Both the position numbers and the translations under genes were made by a program. DNA of 64,000 nt from an uncultured Eubacteriales bacterium (GTDB lineage: Bacteria; Bacillota; Clostridia; Oscillospirales; Acutalibacteraceae), in contig CAKVEA010000005.1 of assembly GCA_934728355.1 (NCBI GenBank), positions 3,673 through 67,672 on the forward strand, written 5' to 3'. Positions 29,085 to 35,283 of this stretch are shown here, in pieces. Position 1 is the first letter of the stretch, and every line of letters starts with the position of its first letter. The notes below the pieces were generated by a model. It was given only the letters and a program-made list of their open reading frames with translations. It searched no databases and was not told the origin of the DNA.

Positions 29085-29297
29085 ATGAATAAAAAAGAAT
29101 TAAACGACAATGAGGTAGAAAATGTTTCCGGGGGAATAAATAACAGACTGAAAATTAGAAAAATTTGGAATTATAAACCGAAAATGCTTATGTCATATGG
29201 CGGTCCGAAATGTTTTGACAAGAAAATTGAAATAAGTACAAAAAAAGATGAAGAAAACTCTAAAGATGAAACTAAAACAGGAGAATTAGATTTGTAA
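29085..29297 (+). CDS. RiPP precursor 2 (xYGGP family)
   Basis: This 70-residue peptide has leader 'MNKKELNDNEVENVSGG', core 'LMSYGGPKCFDKK' and an acidic/basic tail. It is one of the few with a Cys, two residues after the core motif. It has a second Tyr upstream ('WNYKPK'). A ribosome site AAGAAGGAACCAAA precedes the ATG; this same spacer recurs before several later precursors, which suggests repeated duplication. Confidence 0.82.
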   Translation: MNKKELNDNEVENVSGGINNRLKIRKIWNYKPKMLMSYGGPKCFDKKIEISTKKDEENSKDETKTGELDL

Positions 29298-29364
29298 GAG
29301 AATAAAAAATAAGCATAATAGTGTATCAATTAAGAAATCCTATAAATAAAGAGGAGGGAATTTT

Positions 29365-29685
29365 ATGAAAGAAAGTAAAATGTTAAGTAGTAATGAGGTG
29401 AAAAAAGTTTCCGCAGGAGTGGGAGAAACCAATCTTCACAAGATGCATTATGGAAAACTTTCGAGTTTTATTAAAAAAATGAAGGACAGAAATAAAAGAA
29501 TAAAAAGTAGGTTTATAAGCAATAATACCAAACCTTTGAATATGGATGAAATGGGAGAGATTTCTGGTGGTGCAAATCACGAAAGTAGGTCCGAAATTTT
29601 TAGAAAGTTAAGAAATCCTTTCGTAAATATTTCTGCTCCTACAAAAATTTGCGGAAAACCAATTCCGAATGAGGAAGATAATTAA
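29365..29685 (+). CDS. RiPP precursor-like peptide with two leader motifs
   Basis: This 106-residue peptide carries two leader-type segments in one chain. The first is 'MLSSNEVKKVSAG' near the N-terminus (Ala replacing the first Gly). The second is 'LNMDEMGEISGG' near residues 60-71. The first is followed by 'MHYGKLSS', a variant of the xYG core. The second is followed by a segment without Tyr, ending 'APTKICGKPIPNEEDN'. It may be an old fusion of two precursors or a divergent substrate. GGAGGG precedes the ATG. Confidence 0.7.
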   Translation: MKESKMLSSNEVKKVSAGVGETNLHKMHYGKLSSFIKKMKDRNKRIKSRFISNNTKPLNMDEMGEISGGANHESRSEIFRKLRNPFVNISAPTKICGKPIPNEEDN

Positions 29686-29774
29686 AGTAAATCATTCAAT
29701 ATTCTATAGTTATATGTGAAACCCCCAATGTCTAAAGATTAATTTAAATTTTTTACAGGAGGTATTTATTGATT

Positions 29775-29945
29775 ATGGAAGTAAGAAACAGAGGAATGAA
29801 AAAACTAAATGATGCTGCTCTTGAAGAAGTCTCCGGAGGACTTGAATTAAAACGACCTCTGAATACTTCTCTTTTAACAGACGATAAAATTAAGAAAGAA
29901 AATGAAATACAACTTAAAAAAAAGCATGAAATCAGTCAAGTTTAA
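29775..29945 (+). CDS. RiPP precursor-like peptide without Tyr core
   Basis: This 56-codon gene encodes 'MKKLNDAALEEVSGG' after a short N-terminal extension, then 'LELKRPLNTSLLTDDKIK' and a basic tail. The VSGG leader is clear, but no Tyr or YGG motif follows. It may be a substrate of another enzyme, a regulator or a decoy. The TTG at 29769, six bases after AGGAGG, is an alternative start two codons upstream. Confidence 0.6.
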   Translation: MEVRNRGMKKLNDAALEEVSGGLELKRPLNTSLLTDDKIKKENEIQLKKKHEISQV

Positions 29946-29963
29946 AATGAAAGGGTGTTTTAA

Positions 29964-30407
29964 ATGAATAAAGATAAAAAAGAATTAAATAACAACGAAG
30001 TGAAAAAAGTTTCCGGAGGAAATTGTAAAAAACATACGTATGACGAATTGAGACCATGGGGTACGCATCCTCTTATGAAATATGGCGGACCATTGCTTTT
30101 CAAAAAGAAATGGGCACATGAGCAAAGAGAAAAAGGTGTTAAAATAGCAGAAAATTTGAAAAAAATGCATGAAGATCTTATGGATGGAAAATTTGGAAGT
30201 AAAAAAGAATTAAGTAACAATGAAGTAGAAAACGTTTCCGGTGGAACAAATAACGAACAACAATTTGCGAAAGGTTTTGACCCAAATAATATTGACAAAG
30301 GATTTCTTCATATGGCATATGGCGGACCAAACCCAAGAAGAAGATTTGAGAAAATTTTAGAAAAAATTAAAAAAGAACAAAATAAAGAAAAAAATGAAAT
30401 CGATTAA
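29964..30407 (+). CDS. Tandem double RiPP precursor (two leaders, two YGGP cores)
   Basis: One 147-residue frame holds two complete precursors. Unit A (residues 1-79) has leader 'KKELNNNEVKKVSGG' and core 'HPLMKYGGPLLF'. Its tail is 'KKKWAHEQREKGVKIAENL'. Unit B (residues 80-147) has leader 'KKELSNNEVENVSGG', core 'LHMAYGGPNPRRR' and tail 'EKILEKIKKEQNKEK'. Unit A's tail is nearly identical to that of precursor 6. The most direct reading is loss of a stop codon and start between two neighbouring genes. Confidence 0.8.
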   Translation: MNKDKKELNNNEVKKVSGGNCKKHTYDELRPWGTHPLMKYGGPLLFKKKWAHEQREKGVKIAENLKKMHEDLMDGKFGSKKELSNNEVENVSGGTNNEQQFAKGFDPNNIDKGFLHMAYGGPNPRRRFEKILEKIKKEQNKEKNEID

Positions 30408-30444
30408 AGAAAATTACCGAAAAAATAAGAAAGAAGGAATTAAA

Positions 30445-30741
30445 ATGAATAAAAAAGAATTAAACAACAATGAAATAGAAAAAGTTTCCGGAGGAAATGG
30501 TGAAAAAGATAAATGTAATAAATTAAAGCCATGGGGTGATCATCCTGTTATGATGTATGGTGGGATAAAACCATATGATGATAAACTACCATTTGATATA
30601 ACATATGAAAACAAACCATTATTTTTCAAAAAGAAATGGGTACATGAACAAAGAGAAAAAGGTGTTAAAATAGCAGAAAATTTGAAAAAAATGCATGAAG
30701 ATCTTATGGATGGAGAGTTTGGAAGTGAAAAAGATAAATAA
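30445..30741 (+). CDS. RiPP precursor 6 (MYGGI core)
   Basis: This 98-residue peptide has leader 'MNKKELNNNEIEKVSGG', core 'HPVMMYGGIKPYDD' and a long tail 'FFKKKWVHEQREKGVKIAEN'. The tail is a close copy of unit A of the preceding double precursor. The motif has Ile in place of Pro, and a further Tyr lies three residues on. The ATG at 30445 follows AAGAAGGAAT; the longer frame from 30394 has no ribosome site. Confidence 0.78.
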   Translation: MNKKELNNNEIEKVSGGNGEKDKCNKLKPWGDHPVMMYGGIKPYDDKLPFDITYENKPLFFKKKWVHEQREKGVKIAENLKKMHEDLMDGEFGSEKDK

Positions 30742-30925
30742 CAAAAAAGAACTAAACGAAAATGAAATAAAGAAAATTTCCGGTGGATTAAAATCCGATA
30801 TGAGTATAAAAACTATAACAAAACATTATCATAATTTTTTACACTTAAAACCTCCGGTAACTACTGTTATTGTAAAGTACGGCGGTCCAAGTCCTAATTC
30901 AAAAGCAAATGAAGAAAATAAATAA
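30725..30925 (+). CDS. RiPP precursor 7 (KYGGP core)
   Basis: This 66-residue peptide has leader 'NNKKELNENEIKKISGG', a His/Tyr-containing linker and core 'VIVKYGGPSPNSK' close to the C-terminus, with only a short tail. I choose GTG 30725, seven bases after GGAGAG, because the ATG at 30695 has no ribosome site. It overlaps the end of precursor 6 by 17 bases, so the two are translationally coupled. Confidence 0.72.
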   Translation: MKKINNKKELNENEIKKISGGLKSDMSIKTITKHYHNFLHLKPPVTTVIVKYGGPSPNSKANEENK

Positions 30926-30954
30926 AAACCGGAGGTTTCAGTGCCAAAGAATTA

Positions 30955-30978
30955 AAAACTTTTAAATTTAAAAGTTTT
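30955..30978 (+). repeat. Perfect 24-base palindrome in the precursor array
   Basis: AAAACTTTTAAA is followed directly by its reverse complement, just upstream of the AAGGAGG site of precursor 8. With no loop and no T-run it is not a standard terminator. It could be an RNA processing or stability element that sets the stoichiometry of precursors. Confidence 0.5.
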
Positions 30979-30992
30979 AAGGAGGTAAAAAT

Positions 30993-31232
30993 ATGGATGA
31001 CAATAAAAAAGAATTGAATAACAACGAAGTAGAAAAAGTCTCTGGGGGAACGAATAACCGACCAATAATAAAATTTAAACCTGTAAATCTTATTGATTCT
31101 AAAAAAATACATGTATATTATGGTGCTCCATTTCCTTCTAGACCTATAAGTATAAGTTTAGGAGAGCATATAAGAAAAGATAAAGAAGAACACAACGACA
31201 AAATTGAAAAAGAAAAATTACCGAAAGAATAA
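30993..31232 (+). CDS. RiPP precursor 8 (YYGAP core)
   Basis: This 79-residue peptide has leader 'NKKELNNNEVEKVSGG', linker 'TNNRPIIKFKPVNLIDSKK' and core 'IHVYYGAPFPSRP'. Ala replaces the second Gly of YGGP. The tail is highly charged. The linker is shared with precursor 9, so the two arose by duplication. A strong AAGGAGG precedes the ATG. Confidence 0.8.
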   Translation: MDDNKKELNNNEVEKVSGGTNNRPIIKFKPVNLIDSKKIHVYYGAPFPSRPISISLGEHIRKDKEEHNDKIEKEKLPKE

Positions 31233-31248
31233 GAAAGAAGGAATTAAA

Positions 31249-31473
31249 ATGAATAAAAAAGAATTGAATAACAATGAAGTAGAAAAAATCTCTGGGGGAA
31301 CGAATAACCAACCAATAATAAAATTTAAACCAAAAATACATGATGTTGATAAACTACTATATCCTATAATAAATAATGGCCCAGTGCGCCATGAAAAAAA
31401 AATTTTAGAAATAATTAAAAAAGAACAGAACAAAGATAAAGAAAAACCTGAAAAAGGAAAACTGTCAGAATAG
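31249..31473 (+). CDS. RiPP precursor 9 with altered core (NNGP)
   Basis: This 74-residue peptide has leader 'NKKELNNNEVEKISGG' and linker 'TNNQPIIKFKPKI' shared with precursor 8, and tail 'KILEIIKKEQNKDKEKPEKG' shared with precursor 1. At the core position it reads 'YPIINNGPVRHE': the Tyr and first Gly of YGGP are replaced by Asn-Asn. It is either inactive as substrate or makes a different product. The mixed head and tail suggest recombination between family members. The start at 31249 follows AAGAAGGAAT. Confidence 0.75.
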   Translation: MNKKELNNNEVEKISGGTNNQPIIKFKPKIHDVDKLLYPIINNGPVRHEKKILEIIKKEQNKDKEKPEKGKLSE

Positions 31474-31492
31474 TAAGAAAGAAGGAATTAAA

Positions 31493-31729
31493 ATGAGTAA
31501 AAAAGAATTAAACAACAATGAAATAGAAAAAGTTTCCGGAGGAAATGGTGGAGAACAAAAAGAAAAATTAACAGAGCCACCAATTCATCTCTTAACTGCT
31601 TATGGGGGACCATTTTTTCCAAGAGAAGTTCGTACTAAAGACGGCAAATATGTAGTAGTACTTGATGAAGAATCATATATAACATTAATTAATAAAGAAA
31701 AAAATGAAAATCCAGAAGATAAAAACTAA
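31493..31729 (+). CDS. RiPP precursor 10 (AYGGP core)
   Basis: This 78-residue peptide has leader 'SKKELNNNEIEKVSGG', core 'HLLTAYGGPFFPREVR' and a tail unlike the others ('DGKYVVVLDEESYITL'). It lies 25 bases before the radical SAM gene, directly linking the family to that enzyme. Precursors 1, 2, 7, 10 and both units of the double gene share the exact YGGP. Confidence 0.82.
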   Translation: MSKKELNNNEIEKVSGGNGGEQKEKLTEPPIHLLTAYGGPFFPREVRTKDGKYVVVLDEESYITLINKEKNENPEDKN

Positions 31730-31754
31730 AAATTATTTGAAGGAGAGAAAATTT

Positions 31755-32813
31755 ATGATAAGTAATCCTATAACCTGCGTGTGGGAAATAACTATGGCTT
31801 GTAATATGCGTTGTAAGCATTGTGGATCTGCTTGTAAAGAAGCTCTACCTGGTGAATTGACGCATGAAGAAGCAATGAAATTTGTGGATACATGTAGCGA
31901 AATGAATATGGAATGGATAAATATCTCAGGTGGAGAGCCATTCACACGCAAAGATTTGGTTGAGATAGTAAAACACGCAGTAGAGAAAGAACTTGGAGTA
32001 AATATAATTACAAACGGTTGGCTTATAAATGAAGATATTGCTCAAGAACTTGGTAAAGCTTCAGATCTTTTAAGAGTTCTTATAAGTCTTGATGGTCCCG
32101 AATACATACATGATTTTATACGTAAACCGGGATCTTTCAATCGTGCTAAGAAATCCTTTGAAGTTTTGTCAAAAAATGGAGTAAAAACCGGTTGTATAAC
32201 AACATTAACGAAGAAAAATATAGATCATTTAGATGAACTAAAACATTTTTTAATACGAGAAGGAGTAGATGTATGGCAAGTACAAATAGGTCTTCCTATG
32301 GGAACACTTGCAGAACATCCGGATTGGCTTCTTAATCCTGAGGATGTTGAAAATATAATAGAATATGCAGATAAAGTTTCTAAGGAAGGGGAAATAGATA
32401 TTTTTCCTGCAGACTGCGTAGGATATTACGATAAGAGGCTTGATGAAATATACAAAAGATCCTATGGTGTTGAAGAAATTGGTCCTTGGGAAGGATGTAC
32501 AGCAGGAGTACGTAGCTTTGGAATTCTTCATGACGGAAGTATTCTTGGATGTACTTCAATAAGAGATAAGAAATTTATTGAAGGAAATATAAAAGAAAGA
32601 AGTTTCAAAGAAATTTGGGAAGATCCTAACTCATTTTCTTGGAGAAGACAATTTACTAAGGATAATCTTAAAGGAGATTGCCAAAAATGTAGTTATGCTG
32701 AAAAATGTTTAGGAGGTTGTTTTAATACCAGACTTGCTATTAATGGATCTATTGACTCCGAAAATTTATATTGCGTTCAAAATTTATTGATGAAAAATGC
32801 TATGAAAAAATAG
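31755..32813 (+). CDS. Radical SAM/SPASM peptide maturase
   Basis: This 352-residue protein has the radical SAM CX3CX2C motif 'CNMRCKHC' at residues 16-23, 'ISGGEPF' for SAM binding, and a C-terminal SPASM-type Cys set ('GCTAGVRS', 'LGCTS', 'CQKCSYAEKCLGGCF', 'LYC') that should hold auxiliary 4Fe-4S clusters. There is no N-terminal RRE domain. SPASM enzymes next to leader-bearing peptides modify them by C-C, C-S or backbone chemistry. It is the only modifying enzyme here, so it probably acts on the whole array. The ATG at 31755 follows AAGGAGAG. Its 3' end overlaps the convergent peptidase by 14 bases. Confidence 0.9.
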   Translation: MISNPITCVWEITMACNMRCKHCGSACKEALPGELTHEEAMKFVDTCSEMNMEWINISGGEPFTRKDLVEIVKHAVEKELGVNIITNGWLINEDIAQELGKASDLLRVLISLDGPEYIHDFIRKPGSFNRAKKSFEVLSKNGVKTGCITTLTKKNIDHLDELKHFLIREGVDVWQVQIGLPMGTLAEHPDWLLNPEDVENIIEYADKVSKEGEIDIFPADCVGYYDKRLDEIYKRSYGVEEIGPWEGCTAGVRSFGILHDGSILGCTSIRDKKFIEGNIKERSFKEIWEDPNSFSWRRQFTKDNLKGDCQKCSYAEKCLGGCFNTRLAINGSIDSENLYCVQNLLMKNAMKK

Positions 32814-34002
32814 TATAAATTTTTTCTTGCCTTTCACAAAGTGTTTTGATTCCGTTTTTTGATACTAGAATCATTTCTTCTATAGATCCGCCATTTTCTA
32901 TTTGGATTCTTGGCTCTATAGTGTAGACTCCATTTTCTTGAAGCTTAAGATTTGATCTTTTATGACCGAAAGGAGATATACTTGTTCCCGGATTATGTGC
33001 CATCTCTCCTACAGGGTGTCCCGTTGCATGGTTGTAATTGGGATATCCACTTTTTATTATGTGATTTCTAACTATTTCGTCTATTTTGTAACCTTCTATT
33101 CCGGGTTTTGCGTTTTCTATTCCTAAACTTACAGCTTCATGAAGTGTATTGAATACTTTTTGAATTTTTTCAGGCACTTTTTTTTCGCCTCTTTTTAATA
33201 CATAACCCATTCGTTGAAGGTCACTTGAATATTTTTTACCATTTGACAAAGTTATTTTTACTCCAAAGTCCATATAGACAGTATACCCCGGTCTTAAAAT
33301 TTCATCGCTTGATTTTGTATGTCCTCCTTTTTTTATATTCGGACCTATAAGAACAATAGGGCATAATTCCTTTTCCCAAGAAAATTCTTCCTTTATTATT
33401 CCATTATTTTTTAGGTACATTGGTTTAAACTTTGTTATTTGATGAACCATATTAACAATTTGTTTTTCAGTCATTCCGACTCTGATTTTATTAAAAGCAA
33501 CTTTTAAGATTTCTGATGCTCTTCTTGCAGCAAGTTTTAAATAAAAAATATCGTTTTCGGATTTTCTGTCAAGAAGTGAATATATAAAAACATCACCTGA
33601 CTTAAAATTAAGTGAAGGACTTCTACCATATCGAGTGTAAAGTTCTTTTATATTGTCTGTTATAAATCTATATGTTCCATATCCTATAACATCTGTTTGG
33701 CTGTCCATTTTATCGGAGTAGTTGAGATAAATTTCTTTTGGGAAATTTAAACTTTTTAAGATATTATTCATATTTTCAAGAAGAGAATTTTCTCCTTCAT
33801 ATAGAATGATTTCAAAGTCTTTCAAATCTTTTAAATTTTCGTATTCTAAACTATGAACTATTAAAAATTTTTTTGTATTGCTTAAAATACATAAAGTCGG
33901 TACAATTGTTTTGTTTGTTATAAATTTAGAAAAATAAGGATCGCATTTCTCTGAACTGTACATTATCCATACTGAATTTTCAGGTATTAAGTTTTGCATC
34001 AT
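32800..34002 (-). CDS. M24 family metallopeptidase (Xaa-Pro aminopeptidase-like)
   Basis: This 400-residue protein has an N-terminal creatinase/prolidase-like domain (residues 1-160) and a pita-bread catalytic domain. Dinuclear metal ligands are visible: Asp in 'VYMDFGVKI', Asp in 'YSSDLQRMGY', His in 'HATGHPVGE', Glu in 'TIEPRIQ' and Glu in 'GGSIEEMIL'. M24 enzymes remove N-terminal residues, often before Pro. It is convergent with the RiPP maturase and overlaps it by 14 bases. A role in trimming the YGGP products is possible, but it may simply be a peptide scavenger. GGGAGG precedes the start. Confidence 0.85.
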   Translation of the reverse strand: MMQNLIPENSVWIMYSSEKCDPYFSKFITNKTIVPTLCILSNTKKFLIVHSLEYENLKDLKDFEIILYEGENSLLENMNNILKSLNFPKEIYLNYSDKMDSQTDVIGYGTYRFITDNIKELYTRYGRSPSLNFKSGDVFIYSLLDRKSENDIFYLKLAARRASEILKVAFNKIRVGMTEKQIVNMVHQITKFKPMYLKNNGIIKEEFSWEKELCPIVLIGPNIKKGGHTKSSDEILRPGYTVYMDFGVKITLSNGKKYSSDLQRMGYVLKRGEKKVPEKIQKVFNTLHEAVSLGIENAKPGIEGYKIDEIVRNHIIKSGYPNYNHATGHPVGEMAHNPGTSISPFGHKRSNLKLQENGVYTIEPRIQIENGGSIEEMILVSKNGIKTLCERQEKIYTIFS

Positions 34003-34099
34003 AATTTTTCCTCCCTCAAAATATTTTTTATATTTATTATAATCGTAAAAAGGATGATTTTTAATAAAAAAGTTATATTTTATTTCGGAAAGTGCCTCA

Positions 34100-34609
34100 A
34101 TGATTTCCCTTAGTTTGGTTTTAGAAAGAATTAAACTTTTTTCTATGCCATTTGGAGGCTCTGTAACACTTGGTCATTATGCCCCTCTTATATTAATATC
34201 ACACAAGTACGGAACTTTCAAAGGTATAATTACTTCCTTTATTTTTAGTATGATTAATATGGCATTTTCTTTTAAAGTTCCACCTACAAGGAGTTTACAG
34301 TCATTTTTCACTTTAATAATTTTTGATTATATACTTCCTTATATTGCTATAGGAGCGGTTTCTTTTTTTGGAAAATTTTTTAAAAAAAGTTCTAATAAAA
34401 TTTATATTGAAACGACAACTTCTTTTATTCTGAAAATTTTAATATCTTCTTTTTCGGGAGTAATAATATGGAAAGAATATATTCCTTTTGATTCTCAAAT
34501 TTGGATTTATAGCTTAACTTATAATAGTTTATATCTGATTCCTGAATATTTAATTACAATTTTAATATTAAAGGAAATTATAAAATATTTAAAATATCAC
34601 TTTTTTTAA
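34100..34609 (+). CDS. thiT: ThiT-like thiamine ECF transporter S component
   Basis: This 169-residue membrane protein has about six helices. The ThiT signature region is 'LFSMPFGGSVTLGHYAPLILISH' near the start, where ThiT has 'MPQGGSVSL', and the 'YSLTYNSLYLIPEYLI' segment lies near the end. It would bind thiamine and work with a shared ECF energising module elsewhere. The frame is open upstream to 34058. An AAAAGGA site at about 34047-34053 is followed by an in-frame ATA, so translation may start about 12 codons earlier at a non-standard codon. No TPP riboswitch is seen. Confidence 0.78.
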   Translation: MISLSLVLERIKLFSMPFGGSVTLGHYAPLILISHKYGTFKGIITSFIFSMINMAFSFKVPPTRSLQSFFTLIIFDYILPYIAIGAVSFFGKFFKKSSNKIYIETTTSFILKILISSFSGVIIWKEYIPFDSQIWIYSLTYNSLYLIPEYLITILILKEIIKYLKYHFF

Positions 34610-34658
34610 CACTTTTTATTTTTTTTAATAAATTAATAGTGTAAAGGAGTGGTATTTT

Positions 34659-35222
34659 TTGGCAATAAAAATATTTATAGACCAAGGTCATAATCCTACA
34701 AATGTAAATGTTGGAGCAGAAGGTTTTGGACTTCGTGAACAGGACATTACTTATAATGTTGGAATGTATTTAGCTGATTTACTCAGAAAAGACGGGAGAT
34801 TTGAAGTTAGAACTTCAAGAAATTCACCCGGCGAAATACTTGGAACTAATAATACCGAAAGTTTAAGAACTCGAGTAGAAATGGCAAATTCTTGGCCTGC
34901 AAATTACTTTATAAGTATTCATGCAAATGCTAATACAAATCCTACTATAAACGGTACAGAAGCTTATGTTTATCAAGAATACAGTCAGTCTTACTATATG
35001 GCTGAGAATATAGTTGAAAGTGTTGTAAATAAACTTAAAACCAAGAATAATGGGGTTAGAGTAAGACCTTCTCTTTATGTTCTTAGAAAAACAAAAATGC
35101 CTTCGGTACTGGTAGAACTGGCCTACTTAACAAATCAAGCCGATGCTCAAAAACTTGAAAGTAGTCAATATGAATTTGCTCAAGCCATTTATGAAGGATT
35201 GCTTGTTTATTTTGGATTTTAA
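34659..35222 (+). CDS. N-acetylmuramoyl-L-alanine amidase (Amidase_3)
   Basis: This 187-residue protein is the catalytic domain alone. Zinc ligands are the His of 'IFIDQGHNPTN', Glu of 'LREQDITYNVG' and His of 'FISIHANANTN'. The catalytic Glu is in 'PSVLVELAYLTN'. It cuts the peptide stem from MurNAc. There is no signal peptide or binding domain, so it may act in sporulation or lysis or be exported by another route. The start is TTG after AAAGGAGTGG. Confidence 0.88.
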   Translation: MAIKIFIDQGHNPTNVNVGAEGFGLREQDITYNVGMYLADLLRKDGRFEVRTSRNSPGEILGTNNTESLRTRVEMANSWPANYFISIHANANTNPTINGTEAYVYQEYSQSYYMAENIVESVVNKLKTKNNGVRVRPSLYVLRKTKMPSVLVELAYLTNQADAQKLESSQYEFAQAIYEGLLVYFGF

Positions 35223-35252
35223 TTGACAAAATTAATGTTAACATATTATAAT
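35223..35252 (+). promoter_or_regulatory. Consensus sigma-A promoter for the leader-fused protein
   Basis: TTGACA (35223-35228), an 18-base spacer and TATAAT (35247-35252) lie about 30 bases before the start at 35284. Both hexamers are perfect, so the gene is probably well expressed on its own transcript. Confidence 0.75.
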
Positions 35253-35283
35253 TAGAGTGTAAAAATAAATGGAGGTTAAAAAA

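Noticed and set aside
28840..31729. Regularly spaced similar DNA segments could be taken for a CRISPR-like repeat array.
   Set aside because: The repeats are coding (leader segments of peptide genes), vary in sequence and spacing, and each has a start codon and ribosome site. No cas gene is present.
34003..34100. A TPP riboswitch upstream of the ThiT-like gene.
   Set aside because: There are fewer than 100 bases between the genes and no CUGAGA or other conserved thi-box element.
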